Assembly (NCBI GenBank): GCA_001465935.1
Contig: LNKV01000015.1
Location: 372,001 to 436,000, forward strand
Direction: 5' to 3'
Length of the DNA: 64,000 bases
Origin: Clarireedia homoeocarpa
Lineage: Eukaryota > Ascomycota > Leotiomycetes > Helotiales > Rutstroemiaceae
Positions 34,028 through 47,040 of the stretch are shown here, in pieces. The translations under genes and the position numbers were made by a program. Position 1 is the stretch's first letter; each line of letters opens with the position of its first letter. The notes under the pieces were generated by a model, which was given only the letters and a program-made list of their open reading frames with translations, did no database searches and had not been told where the DNA came from.

Positions 34028-37000
34028 ATGGGCGGGCTATCACTGCCATGGCGGCTTACGGGGGCTCTTCTAGCTTCCACTTATTTACGTTCTGTCTGTG
34101 TTCATGCAGGCCCTTCGATAAATGTTGGCTTACAAACATCATTTCCTTCGGCGCCTTATCTCTTAGAGTTATTGTATGCCTACCCAACCTGATGTCGGTT
34201 TGATGGATCGCAGATGCTGATATGGAATCCCCAGAGAAACGGCAGGCAATGAGAATGCTTCGTCATACTTTCCTTTACTTGATCGAATCGCAGACGGCTA
34301 TTTCGCAAAAGCTTCCACCGATAAAGATTTGTATGATAAATTCATACAATTGCTTAAAGATGATGGCCACATGGCAGATGCAGAAGCACTGTCTTCTTAT
34401 CAATTCGCGCTGTCTATGAGAGTGGCTGCTCCTCGTGTTGAAGCTCATTTCCAATATTACCATACTGCAGCAGAACCGTCTATCAATTCAGAAGTAGATT
34501 CCTCATGCCCGTCATGGGTGCTTTTCGACGGGAAACAATATTGCTCGCCCACACTGGATGAGTCTCATGGGGACATTATAGGTGATTCGTAAGTCTGTGT
34601 AAATCAAACTCAAAGTGCTCCAGGGCTTATTATCTTATAGCCAAACGCAAGAATTGCCTTTCGATCATGTATTAGGGAGTTCTACAGGTCCACATTCGAT
34701 ATTGTATGCGGACATAACATCTCCATCGTTCTCACACTTTCACAAAACCTTGGTCAAAACTGCTCGTGAGGGTAAAACGTCGTACCGTCTCCGGCACAGA
34801 AAGCCCATTGACTCATCCTTAAGTAACCCTCTTGTTATTCCAGGCTATGGTGTCGAACTGGCACTCAAGAGAACCGATTACATTGTGATTGATGATCGTA
34901 AGGAAGAGATAGAGAACGAGCCTAAAGTTACCGCCAAAACCGAAGTCAAATTTGAAGATGAGGAAGTCTCGGACCTGAAGCCTCTTTCGACTTCAGAGTT
35001 GTCCTCATTAGCTGTCAAGGCTTCCAGTTTCATCATGGAGAGTGAAGATCCGTTTGATTCACTCATCAAGCTGACACAAGACTTCCCCAAATACTCGAGT
35101 GCTGTTGCTTCCCATAATATATCTACAGACTTCCTCACCGAGCATGCGTCTAATCGTGCCCAGTTTGTACCATCAGGGTACAACATCTTGTGGATGAATG
35201 GTGTTCAAGTGACTGAGCGTCAGATAGATGCAATAAACATGCTTGAAATTCTCCGAAAAGAGAGAAAAATGATCGGCAGTGTTCGTGAGCTTGGATTAAC
35301 AGGAAGACAAGCCGTGCAACTACTTTCTCACCCGAATGTTTCTGCTGCAAGCACCGATAGTGACGTGCAGAGATTTGACTGGCGGGACGAAATCGAAGGG
35401 GGCAGTGTGATCATATGGTTGAATGATATTGAGAAGGATAAACGTTATGCGGACTTCCCTTCTTCTCTTGGTGCCTTGCTCCAGAGAACATACCCTGGTC
35501 AGCTGCCGTCAGTTCGCAAAGAAATCTTCCTCCTCGTCATTCCTGTGGATTTTAGCACCCCCGAGGACATTACCCTTGTTGCAGAGACATTATCAAGCTT
35601 TGTCAAACGGAAGTTGGTCCTTCGAATTGGACTCGTCCCTGTCACCACATCACCGGAAGCTACCGTCCAAGCGAGCGTAATCTATCACCTGCTGGATACT
35701 TATGGGTTGGCTGGAGCGATTGCTTATCTTGAGTCGTCAATAATGGGAAATGTTGCACATCCCACTAAAGAAGCGTTCAACGCTGCCATCGAGGGACGGA
35801 AACTTCGAGTAGACAAAACTGCAAAGTCCCTAGAAGAAGTGCTTCATTCTGAAGATTACAACGATCGAATCGATTCTGCAAGACGATGGACCAAAAGGCT
35901 ATCCGCAGATGGCGAATTTCCGCCAATTTTCGTTGATGGAGTAGCTCTGCCTCGGGATGAGAATTGGTTGCAGGCAATGGTCGGTCGACTTTCAGCGGAC
36001 TTACAAGTTATTCAGCAAGGAGTGTTCAACGAAATCTTCCAACAAGAGTCTTACATCCCTGACTTTTTCCTGTCACAAGCCGCACCTCGTAGAAATGCCG
36101 TCATCATTCCCGAGAACGAAAAAAACTTAAAGATCTTCGACGTAAATAGTCTAGCAAAAAAGCACGATGCCATACTCTCGAAGCTGCCGGTTATCAAGGC
36201 TGACATGTCTGCGCAGCAAGACAAATGGGCTCACATGATCGTGATTGCTGACTTATCTACAGAAGAAGGTCGAAACCTTGTCAATTCTGCAGTTGAATAT
36301 CGGACATCGGCTTCTTCTCTTGAAGTGGTTATACTACATAACCCGGTTGCAGAGAACTTGGAATCGGGTCCAGATCTCAGCAGCCACTTGTTTGCACATA
36401 TTCAGAAAGGATCGAATGAGTTTAAGACAGTGGAAGAGTTGAAGACCGTTCTGCAAACCAAGGAGCTTGGCCAGGATCGGTCGTCTCAGAGTCTCGCCCA
36501 AGGTTTCTGGCGCGAGGCGCGACCACTACTCAGATCAGTCTCTCTACTCCCGGGACAAAATGCACTTCTTGTTAGCGGGAGGCTTGTCGGCCCGATACCT
36601 GTCGATACCGAGATCAGCCTTGAAGACTTTGAACAGCTTTTTGCATATGAATACGCGAAACGCCTGATCCCGGCTTATGCTGCCATTAAAGATCTTGACT
36701 TGGATGAGAAGATGACCGATCCTTTAACTGCGGCCAAGCTATCATCTATGGTCGCATTATCAACTATATCGGACACACCGGATGGGATTTTCGAGCAGGC
36801 CTCAGCAACCAGAATTAGTACCTTTGAGGGATGGGATTCCGCTCATACAGCTATCAAGCTGGGAGACCCCCTGAGTGCAACCATTCATTTGACTGTTGCC
36901 ATCGATCCAGCAAGTGAGCAAGGGCAAAAATGGGTCCCAATATTGAAAGCCATATCCGAGCTCGAAGGAATATACCTAAAGATGTTCTTAAATCCCAAAG

Positions 37001-38610
37001 ATCGCCTTCAAGAACTTCCAATAAAACGCTTCTATAGGTATGTCCTAGACTCGAAGCCGCAGTTCGACGATAGAGGAGCCTTGGTTAGACCTGGTGCATC
37101 ATTTACGGGTATACCACAAGATGCCTTGCTAACAGTAAAACTGGATATTCCACCGGCGTGGCTTGTTGCACCCAAGGTGTCTATTCATGACTTGGACAAC
37201 ATAAAGCTCAGCTCCATCAAAACTAATGTAGAAGCTCTATATGAACTTGAAAACATTCTCATCGAAGGCCACTCGCGCGAACTTCCTTCAGGGAGCCCCC
37301 CGCGCGGCGCCCAGCTTATTCTTGGAACCGAAAGAGATCCTCATTTTGCGGACACAATAATTATGTCTAATATTGGATATTTCCAGTTTAAAGCGAACCC
37401 GGGCTTCTATAAGATCGACTTGAAAAAAGGAAGAAGCTCTGAGATCTACAACATTGATAGCATGGGTTCTAAAGGATGGGCACCCGTCCCTGGTGATGAA
37501 TCTACTGAATTGGTTTTGATGAGCTTCCAAGGAGTCACATTATATCCCCGCCTCTCAAGGAAGCCTGGCATGGAGGGTGAAGATGTTCTTGAAGCGAAAA
37601 CAGACTCCGCCATGGATTATGTATCACGTGGTCTCGACTTCGCCCAAAGTATTCTAGGTGGCAAGTCAAAGAGTGTTGCTGCCAAGGAAGAGCATGCTGA
37701 TATTAATATTTTCTCGGTTGCTAGTGGGCATCTCTATGAGCGAATGCTGAATATCATGATGGTCAGTGTGATGAAGAACACCAAGCATACTGTTAAATTC
37801 TGGTTCATTGAGCAGTTCCTATCACCATCTTTCAAGGACTTCATACCACATCTCGCTGCAGAATACGGCTTCAAATACGAGATGGTGACATACAAATGGC
37901 CACACTGGCTTCGGGGCCAAAAGGAGAAGCAGCGCGAAATTTGGGGTTACAAGATCTTGTTTCTAGATGTCCTCTTCCCGCTCTCTCTTGACAAGGTTAT
38001 CTTCGTCGACGCCGATCAAATTGTGCGGACTGATATGATTGAACTTGTGAATCATGATCTTCAAGGTGCCCCTTACGGTTTCACACCCATGTGCGATAGT
38101 CGTACTGAAATGGAAGGCTTCCGTTTCTGGAAGCAAGGATACTGGGAGAAGTTTCTTCGTGGTCTACCCTACCACATCAGTGCTTTATATGTTGTGGATC
38201 TCCGTAGATTCCGTCAGATCGCTGCGGGCGATCGTCTTCGACAACAATACCAGTCTCTTTCCGCCGACCCGAACAGTTTGTCGAACTTGGACCAGGATCT
38301 TCCAAATCATATGCAAAGTGTGCTTCCCATCCACAGTTTGTCTCAGGAGTGGTTGTGGTGTGAGACTTGGTGTAGCGACGAAAGCTTGAAAGATGCAAAG
38401 ACGATCGATCTCTGCAACAACCCTTTGACTAAGGAACCAAAGTTGGATAGAGCTAGGAGGCAGGTTCCAGAATGGAACTTATATGATGAAGAAATTGCGG
38501 CAGTGGATAGGAAGAGAAAGGGACTGAATGGAAATGGGGATGTAAAGAATACTAAGAGTAGAACACTCGAGGAAGTTGTGGAGACAAAGACAAAGAAGGA
38601 CGAGCTATAG
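34028..38610 (+). CDS. UDP-glucose:glycoprotein glucosyltransferase (UGGT, GT24)
   Basis: ER-lumen folding sensor that re-glucosylates misfolded N-glycoproteins so they re-enter the calnexin cycle. Exons are 34028-34173, 34235-34588 and 34641-38610, giving 1489 residues. The N-terminus is a signal peptide (MGGLSLPWRLTGALLAST) that is visible only on the spliced start. The long thioredoxin-like folding-sensor region follows (for example TSFPSAPYLLELLE). The GT24 catalytic domain begins near residue 1188 (INIFSVASGHLYERML). It contains KFWFIEQFLSPSFKDFIP, the metal-binding IFVDADQIVR (DxD type) and GFRFWKQGYWEKFL. The C-terminus is KKDEL, an ER-retrieval signal. Intron 1 has a GTATGC donor and a CCCCAG acceptor; intron 2 GTAAGT/TATAG. 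It is divergent from alpha-COP. Confidence 0.95.
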
Positions 38611-39475
38611 ATACCAGTAGTGTTAGCAAGCGTAAATTTTAGAATGTAGAATATTCTTTATACCTCTTGGCTGCCTTCCCGATGTGACGAGCCATTCATG
38701 CATCCTAGCGAGTTCGAGCGCCGGGGCCGTACGCGGTAACTTTTAGAACCTGGGTATTTGTTTCCTACAGTTCGAGAGCGGCTGCGCCAATGTTAGTCCC
38801 AAAGTCCGTGTGGTATAGCCGGCTCGGTCTCTCAAATCTAACATGTGCACCTCCCCGACGTGTCACATCTTGCCAGGATCTGATCTCCGGTATCTGTCGA
38901 TCTAAAACACACAAACTGTCAGAGGCATCGAAGAACAGGGGTAATTAGTTATTCTGTCAAATGCAGGAGTTCGAAAATCCGAGAAGGCTTCCATGCCTAC
39001 TGAGTTGCGAATCTGACTATTCTCATTCTGATGATACTTGCCCTTCATTTATTAGGTAGTAGTATGCAATGTACAGAACTCTTGTCAGGAGTAAAATAAT
39101 GAAATCCTTGAATAAGATACGGCTTACCTTTGCTACTTGCGAAGGTCATATGAAAAGCTCAGCAAAAACTCAAGATGTAGTCTTGGCATTTTTAGAACGC
39201 GTGAGTTGCATCTTCGGAATTCCGTTAAAAACATCATTCACTGTTTATTTCTGTGTGGCAGTCTTGGGGCATCTGAAGAAAATTACGTGAAGCAGAAAAA
39301 AAGACAGATAGAGAGATGAAAATACCAGCCTCCTCTTACCTCGAACTTATATTTCGATCGCGTTTTTGACTTGCAAAAACCGCGACTACTTCAAGTTCTC
39401 TCGTCAAGTTAGACACAAATTCTTTGCCAGATTTCACGGGCTAAGACTGCAAATATATAGAATTGTGTGTCTAGA
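38611..39475. other. Intergenic at the boundary between conserved and accessory blocks
   Basis: No gene, RNA gene or clear repeat was found. Base composition becomes more AT-rich after about 38.9 kb. Confidence 0.55.
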
Positions 39476-40687
39476 ATGACTGCTACTCAAGCACCGTCGA
39501 TTGTTCTCAATGATGGCAGCTACTGCGGAACGAGTAGCCAGGACAGCCATACAGATTTCGAATTGGTCAGACAAGACGCAAGTGCTCTCTCTGAGATCTC
39601 TTGTGGGCCTGATAACCAGGAACAAAGTGCTACGGTATGCTTCTCTCCTATTTTCAGAATATGTTCCTTCTTGAACTAACGTTCAAAATAGCACAGTCAA
39701 TCAGAACACGCACCTTCAACTCGTAGACTTTGCGCTTTGAATGCAGCATCAGGTCATCGGAATATGCTAAAGTTACAGCAAGATTTGAAGAACTTGGCTC
39801 TTGACGCCCAGCGAAATGGTGCTGTTTCTTCTGCAGATGCGCAATTTCCTGAGCAGACTTCGAACAATAATCACACCGATAACGCGTCTCAAAACCCTAT
39901 ACAACATCCAGGCGCTGCTATTGAACCTGTCAATTCCATCTCATCTCAGGCTGATATAGTCACGGCAGATGTGGACGAAAACAAAGCCATGGTTATTTCT
40001 TACCACGAGGCTCAATCTGTTATGAGCTCCCCAGCTGAAAGTAGAAATCGTCACCGCCAATACAAAAGTCTCAAGCCTACCTATGCCACCGCCAGCGCCT
40101 CCTCGAGTACAAGCACGAACCTTGGTGACAATCTCGAACATACAAAAGTCCCGGCTGACTGCGGCGGCTATTCTGGCATGAACAGGACCGTATCGTCGAT
40201 GCTGATTGATTCACCTGTCGCCCTACCTCTCAGACATAACAGACCCCGAAGCAGAAGCTTGGGCTCCATCGATCACAGAGGAGATGAAATGCAGCAGGAC
40301 TATGACGTGCCCACTCCAGTGTACCCACATATCAAAAGGATCACAAACAACAACCCCAGTGTTCTTCCCTATATCGATTTCGAGGTTCTTCGTCCGGTCG
40401 ATGGGACCCCAGATGGTATTGCGGAAGACATCACAGCGGCCGTTCGTGGTCGACCCGAGCCTCGTAAATTCATAATGTGCCAATGTGACTTCAAGGATCG
40501 CACCCATGTTATCGTTCACACTTTTCCTTACAAAGATACTTTTGATTGGAATGACGAAGAGCATATTACTAGACTGAATTGTTTCCGGGCTGCGATCATT
40601 GCAAAGACCTTTGGGGTAGATTTGTTTCCTCTAGGTCATCCTTATGCGCTAGATGGTGGCGAGAATGTGGATATGACAGATGACTAG
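39476..40687 (+). CDS. Unnamed family member A (core domain only)
   Basis: I do not recognise this protein by name. Exons are 39476-39634 and 39692-40687 (57-bp intron, GTATGC donor, AAATAG acceptor), giving 384 residues. The first 280 residues are Ser/Asn/Gln-rich and probably disordered. Residues about 285-370 form the shared core: VLPYIDFEVLRPVDGTP, RGRPEPRKFIMCQCDFKD, YKDTFDWNDEEHITRLNCFR. This aligns with the gene at 43.5 kb (VGNPEPSKFYFTCESVD, FKWDNPHHINQLNRARS). The helix set W...E...L...DW..IA..YN seen in other members is missing here; the protein ends soon after the core with GENVDMTDD. There is no signal peptide, so it is likely intracellular. Function unknown. Confidence 0.72.
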
Positions 40688-41561
40688 TTTCCTTTTTTGA
40701 TATGTAGATGATGGTTTACGGGACAATGCAACATCTACATCATAGCTCTGAAATAGACTTCAAGTAATTTTATTCAGAGACATAATCGTTTGCAACTTGT
40801 TCTGCAGAACAGTTGTCGGAATTCCTTTCTTGCCACCCTTTGTATCTAAACAACCTAACTCATTCAAATTTCGGCCTATTGTTTCGACAATTTTGTTCCT
40901 ACTTGATTGGGAGATTCAGACAAAGACTTGACAAAACTCAAACATCCAAGTGGAATTCAATACTATCACTTGAACAAATTCTCTTTTGCTACACCATCTA
41001 CTACTTGTTAGGCTCAATGAAAATATGATCTGGAAACAGTTATAGACATGTTTCTCGGCGTCAAGTAAATGGCCAAGTACATCATTGCCGGCTCCATTAT
41101 CATGTTATTCATGAGTGCCATCATTTACCTTCTCCTGTAGTCCTATTCGCCGAGCCTCGACATGCAAGCACATCTTCTGTACAGCATAGATCAGTCATAG
41201 TCGTGAGTGATAGATCATTTAAAAGTTAAGACAATGAATGAATGATTTGAGAAAATTTACGCCTTCTCCATTCCTTGATACGTTTAAACTGACAGCTAGC
41301 AATCCTAGGACTGTTTTCGGAAAGTACTTTCTAGGTTAGCAAGACGAATCTGTTGATTGAGTTGTCTGCCACTGTTCAGGGTTCGTACGTACAAAGGCTT
41401 CACATTACCTATATCTTACCTCGACATCTTAACGCCCCCTTTTCTAGTGATCAGGTTACCAGTGTTGCACTGCACTGCTTACCTTTTCTCGTTCCACTTA
41501 ACTCTTGAGATAGGACACCAACGAATCAAAGCGATTTAATAAGTCACCTACATCTACCACA
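40688..41561. other. Intergenic, no feature seen
   Basis: AT-rich DNA. The short frame at 40813-41028 has no splice support or resemblance to neighbours. Confidence 0.5.
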
Positions 41562-42512
41562 ATGTCAGATCAACACAATTGCAGTCCCTACCGAGAGAGC
41601 CCCACTTCCTCACAAGAGAGCCCTCCTCCCTCACAAGAGAGCCCTCCTCCCTCACAAGAGAGCCCTCCTCCCTCATCTCAATCTGCTTCTAAAGCTTCCA
41701 AGTCTAACTGGCCCCCGCCTCCGGGATATTTCCCTCGTCGACGCAAAACATCTGCATATCGCAGACAAGCTTTTCTCTGCAATGTGGTTGACAATCTTAT
41801 TCCTAAACACCTTGCCAACGAGTCACATATTCGACACCGCTCCATAAACGGTTTTCATCCCACAATAATAGGATCCCTTACTTCTGTTGAGGGTCTGAAG
41901 AGTCATGATGAAGTTGACGAATGGGTTATAATCGACGACACAAATTCTTCGTCTAGCAGTTCTGCTGGCGTGCAAGTCCCAGCGAATTTACCCCCCAATT
42001 CGATTCTCATTCAGTTTGATCTCAAAAAACCCTCTCGCTCTCAACAAAGCCCAGAATTTGAGACTCAAAAGGTTGTAGGGGGTAGAGAAGAGCAAATGAG
42101 GTGGGCACGCTCACATGATATGGATTTTTCCCATGAGAGTTCAGAGCGGCTGGACCAACCGGAACCGGCAGCAAGAAGATATAATACCGAGAAACCTGAA
42201 CTGAGAGAGAACAAGGGGTCCTCAAGTGTAAGGAAACTTAACTGCGATAGCGGGAAGTATGCGGTCCCCTCGAGCCAGACGTGGGATTATTCAATAGGAA
42301 CTGACTTTGCTTCCAATGGGGATGAGGGAAATGTGGTCGTTTCGGAAGCTGGAAAAGAGGGCAAGGCTGAAGTGCATCAGGTAAGCAATCGTGGCTTCAA
42401 TCAAGTTGTTGATGAACTGTATGGGGAGAATTTAGATGATGCCTTTGAACAAGAACAAAAAGAAGAGTTTGATGAAGCAGCTTGGATAGACTTATACAAT
42501 TCGTCAGGCTGA
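41562..42512 (+). CDS. Unrecognised low-complexity protein with SQESPPP repeats
   Basis: A single-exon frame of 316 residues (an intron near 42380-42400 is not required). The N-terminus carries three exact SQESPPP heptapeptides encoded by a 21-bp tandem repeat, then a Pro-rich, basic segment (WPPPPGYFPRRRKTSAYRR) that might be a nuclear signal. The middle includes DEVDEWVIIDD and a Ser run; the C-terminus is acidic (GENLDDAFEQEQKEEFDEAA). It has no signal peptide or membrane segment. It lies between two members of the unnamed family, on the same strand, but I see no clear homology to them. Function unknown. Confidence 0.6.
   Translation: MSDQHNCSPYRESPTSSQESPPPSQESPPPSQESPPPSSQSASKASKSNWPPPPGYFPRRRKTSAYRRQAFLCNVVDNLIPKHLANESHIRHRSINGFHPTIIGSLTSVEGLKSHDEVDEWVIIDDTNSSSSSSAGVQVPANLPPNSILIQFDLKKPSRSQQSPEFETQKVVGGREEQMRWARSHDMDFSHESSERLDQPEPAARRYNTEKPELRENKGSSSVRKLNCDSGKYAVPSSQTWDYSIGTDFASNGDEGNVVVSEAGKEGKAEVHQVSNRGFNQVVDELYGENLDDAFEQEQKEEFDEAAWIDLYNSSG
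41610..41672. repeat. 21-bp coding tandem repeat, three exact copies
   Basis: Three identical 21-bp units run from 41610, 41631 and 41652, starting TCACAAGAGAGC and each encoding Ser-Gln-Glu-Ser-Pro-Pro-Pro. A diverged copy precedes them. Exact identity suggests recent duplication and likely copy-number variation. Confidence 0.93.
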
Positions 42513-43503
42513 GATGATCAGATCTAGATATCTAAAACAAATAATTTCGATATTATGACTCAAATATCGTAGTCAGTATGTCATTCGCACTTACGAACAA
42601 CAAAATCATAAATACAAAACAATGCTTTTACCTCATTCTATTATGTTGTTACTGAATGACCAGACAAAGGAAACAAAGTCCCAATTATACTGTAAGAAAT
42701 CTAGGAACTGTTCATACTTTTCTTGCATGGGGACAACAAAGAGAACAATGAATTTCCCATTGAGGGAAACGTCTCAAATGGTGGGTGTCTCAACTCAGAG
42801 CCAAGGTGCGGATCTGGAGGAATCATAACTTCCTAGTGTCATATTTGATTTACTCATCTTGTAAGCTTGAGGCTAGCTTATCCCGAGAATCAAAGCAATC
42901 TCCTGTCTAAAAGGAAGAAAAGAAACCATTTTAATTAAAGGATTTCGAAAAAAGAAAAAAGAAAAAGAAAAATTCACTAATAGTAAATCTACTCACATAG
43001 ACTAATTCTCATCTGTAAAGTATTCACCTTGCCATCACAATAAGGAAAGCCAATATATCTAGGCACTGACTAGTTTCGGGAATTACATAGATAAGGTAGC
43101 TACCCTTACACTCTGCCTCTCTAGAGCATCTTTCACCTACGATAGAACAGTTCTCTTTCTCAAAATCCTATCGCTCAATAATTTAAGAAGCCCAAGCAAG
43201 TCCATTGAGGGATTTCCCTTGTCAGTTGCTGTCACTGGCTGGCGATCTTAGCAATATCCCTCCTATACAAGACTTTCACAACCAGAATATTTATTGCAAT
43301 TAGTCGGAGCCTTCTTTGGCCTTTTCCCTCACAGTACCTTTTGAAAGAACGACAGGATTGTCCAGGCAAGTACTTGAAATTTTGTAACTAAACTCGAACT
43401 AACAGTCTGAAGTGCCCTGAGGCTTCATTGAGAAAAATCCATCGCATTTCTTTCGACCATTGCACAATCACTTCACAGAATTCTTTCTCCGGAACAGCAA
43501 AAT
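42513..43503. other. Intergenic, A-rich stretch
   Basis: I see no gene. A purine run (AAAGAAAAAAGAAAAAGAAA) lies near 42951-42972. Confidence 0.5.
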
Positions 43504-44724
43504 ATGGCGGAAGATGCAACCAAGAAGAATGGTGCTTCCGAAAACCTAATTTCTTCAGGAGGAGAGAGACTGTATTCGCTAGCTATTGCCGCTGCGAATG
43601 TAGACCTTCGACCGGGCTCTTCGCAAAGAACATCTACGGAGCTACTGCAAAACTCACAAGTCAAAACATTCAATGTAAAGGGGAAAGGTGTTGAGAGGCA
43701 TCTACCAAACATTGGCTGGCATCAACAGCCGATGGCATCGAAATTTGAGAATCGGCTAGAATCCTCACTCTCACCAACAGCACTTTCAGCAGCGTGTGTA
43801 GATGGATTTTACCCTACGCCAAATCCCGGTTGTGCCTATTATGAATTCTTTGATTTCAATCCACAAGCTTATCTCAGACCCTCGGCAGGGATCAAATCTT
43901 TCTCTCGAAACTCCACGAAACAATACTTCACGCAACAGAATGGCCACGATACCGATATCGAGATCTGCGAGCCAGAGGAAAGCAACAGTGGAAACGATCC
44001 CATTTTTATCGTTATTACTAGGACAAAAGAACTCAAATCTGGTTGCACATCCACCTCCTGGCGTTTCGTCGATGGCACCGATACTTCTTATGCTGTTGTC
44101 GGCAACCCTGAGCCTAGCAAATTCTACTTCACCTGCGAAAGTGTAGACAATTCCGCAAATATCGAGGCCTATCAGTACAATGGGATAGCCAATTTCAAAT
44201 GGGATAACCCACATCATATTAATCAGCTCAACCGCGCCCGCTCGGGGCTGCAGTCAAGAATCTTCGGAGGTTTTGCTGATAAGAGCTTTCCATTGACCGT
44301 AATGGAGAAAGAGGCCTTAAAAGAGGAAGTCCGTGAAGCGGTAAATGCAGGATTCAACAAACATACTATGGACTGGAACTGGATTGCGAAGAGCCTGAAA
44401 AACCGCTTTAAGGATGTTATCCAACCTAAGGGGGTTAGGTTGGCCCTAGGACCTGATCGTGGAGAGTTACATAATGGCGATAGAGGTACTGTTTATTCCA
44501 TTTCTTTCTTTGATTGTGTTCTTCAAGTAATTCTATGGGGGTGCAACCATTTCTAACTTGCTCTCATAGGCGAAAGACTTAGTCCAAGCGCGCGAATTGG
44601 ATACTCTAGAACTGCCGATCAAACTGCCGCTCAGGCCTCGAACTACCAAGATATTCTCGAGATGATGAATGGTACTGTCGGACGTGGTTCTTACTCTGCA
44701 ACACATGTGCACCAATGGATGTGA
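43504..44724 (+). CDS. Unnamed family member B (core plus SANT/Myb-like region)
   Basis: Not recognised by name. Exons are 43504-44485 and 44570-44724 (84-bp intron, CTCATAG acceptor), giving 378 residues. The core domain (about residues 155-260) shows PIFIVITRTKELKSG, SWRFVDGTDTSYAVVGNPEP, KFYFTCESVD and WDNPHHINQLNRARS. It is followed by a helix set at about 263-300: FPLTVMEKEALKEEVREAVN, then KHTMDWNWIAKSLKNRF. The spacing of the aromatic/acidic and DW..IA positions resembles a SANT/Myb-like fold, so DNA or chromatin binding is a reasonable inference. The C-terminus is short (GRGSYSATHVHQWM). There is no signal peptide. It is the most intact of the family copies in the window. Confidence 0.72.
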
Positions 44725-47040
44725 TCTTTTATTACTCAGTAGTTAATTTCCGTTGGATACCAATTTTTAATTAGACAAAGTTCATTTCCAAAGTGCATAA
44801 AAACAAGATTGATGAGAGATTAATGAGTTGCTAACCATTTTGATGAAAAATCTAACCCTTGACCTCCAGTAAAAAGTCATCACAATCCAGCTCGTAAGCA
44901 TGCCATTCCATCAATGCTTCCAGAGTCACACTGATATCCTCCTGTTTCCTTCAAAAATACGAAAATAGCTCGTTATGCCGTTGCATGAGGGTTCTAGCGC
45001 TTGGGTGTAGATAGTAGAACCTGTTTCAAGCCTTGTTCATCGGTCCAATTCTCGGCTCGTTGAACAAAAAGTGAACAGCTTTAGCAATGTTCTACAAATT
45101 TACACTGTAATTCACTTAATTCCTTTCTTCACTGTAATGTAACAGCCGCCAAATCACGAAGAGCGTCGTTGTTCAGCTGCAGCATAATGGATGGAACTTG
45201 AAAGAATTTTTTTGCCAAGATATTGGATTTAATTTGATGGGAGTTTTATGAATGGCGATAGAATTAACATCGGAGCAGCTCAGGCTTCCTTCGGATTTTT
45301 TTTGTCGTCTAAACTCAATGCCCACCCCTATTCTAGCCTACTACACATGTATTTACGTGGAGTAGTGCGAACCAGATTTCTCCATTTATGAGATGGCTAA
45401 CAAAATACCGCATGATTATAAATCAAAGATTTATTATACCAATGATCTGCTATGGGAGTATGTAATCTCCACATCGAAGATAACAAGCTCAAATTGTCAA
45501 AGACGCCGATCGAGATTCGGAGCCGAAAGCGAAATAACCGAGAATTATGTAAGCAAGCAGCTCTTCGCTTAAATTTTGCCTAGCCTTTGGGGGGTGCACA
45601 CAACTGGATGCTGATGGAGGCTCTTTGTTAACCAGCCTGTGTTATTATGGCGCTTCCTAGGTAGAACTAAATGTTGAAATCTCGTGAGCGTAGGCCATGA
45701 AGCAGAATTGTCGAGGACGGCGACGTAACCTCCTGGCTAGGCAAGCTATACCATTCTGACCGCTAGAGGAAGATAAATTCGAATTAACTTATGACTACAT
45801 GGAGTGTTTTCGCCCAAGTCGCATGAAAGATTCGATTCTTAGACTCTGGGAAGAAGACCTGGGGGCTCAAGAAGTAGTAGCATTAATTTTGTAAAAAATC
45901 ATCGATCTACCTACCTCTACGACGCTCGCGAGACCCAATCTCTACCTACTGGGCCCTATCTTGCAATTTTGATTCGCAGATCTCGATGCAATGCTTTGAT
46001 ACTAATAATGCTAAGAAAACAGGACCTCTATCTTGGCTTCCATGAGGAAGCCATGAGATAGATGAAGGAAAGCACGAAAGTATAGCCAGATTTTGGTTCA
46101 ATCCTTAACCACTGTCGCCAAAGTCTCCGGCATGAAGCCAAACATATCAGTAGCAATGACATATCTTGAAGCAATCGAAAGTTGCAGAAAGTTGTTCATT
46201 GCAAGTTAAGATCCCCCAAATATTTCAACAAGCATTGTAATGTAACCCTTGCACGACTGATTATTGCGATTTGCGTAGTCCACCTAACGTTGTTGCCCGC
46301 CAGTTTATCTTTCTTTCTATTTGGTTGATGGATGATGGAAATTTATCGTTGGTCTCGCAGCGTCTTAAGAACATTCGGTGTTTCTAAGAGGATTTGCTTG
46401 AGATGGGGGAGTTCTTCTTTTGTAGTAACGCACGCTGAGTGTTTTTCGAAGGAGCAGTGCTCTCGTATGGGAGGGAACGTTTAAACGGCCGAAGCATTAT
46501 TTGATAGTTAGCATAACAATAATAAGAATTAGGATGTGATTCTCGCGCGCACATCTTTAGGGGAGAATACCAATTACCTGGTATTTATATGCTTGAGAAA
46601 ACTAGCATCTGACTTGAAGAAGCTCGTCGCACTCAGCACAGCCTTGTTCTGTGCTGTCTAAATTAACTTATACCTCTAGGATTTAGAATAGACAGTAGCT
46701 CGCAAGGCTATGAGAAACGATCGATCTGTGAACTCTCGGCCTTATCAATTGCAGTAGCCTTGTCACGCGTCTCCTAAAGTAGTTTGTCAACATTCACCTA
46801 GAGGAATTTACAGAGCGAAAGGCTAGTAATTGCAAGCTATACAGCCCTTAACAATGCCTTAACACTGCTGAGAACTCTTACGATCTAACTGAAGATAATA
46901 TTTGAAGCTGCTATCTTTCCGCAGTCCGAGCGTGTTGCCTACAGGCCAACGGCGCTTCGGTTGCGGCTTCTTTTCCCACGTACCTCCAGCACGCGAACGC
47001 ACGAGTAGTAGGGCCTGGCGTCAGGCGGGTGTCTAAGTGT
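44725..47040. other. 2.3-kb AT-rich gene desert
   Basis: No frame with coding character, no tRNA and no recognisable transposon ends were found on either strand. Confidence 0.55.
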
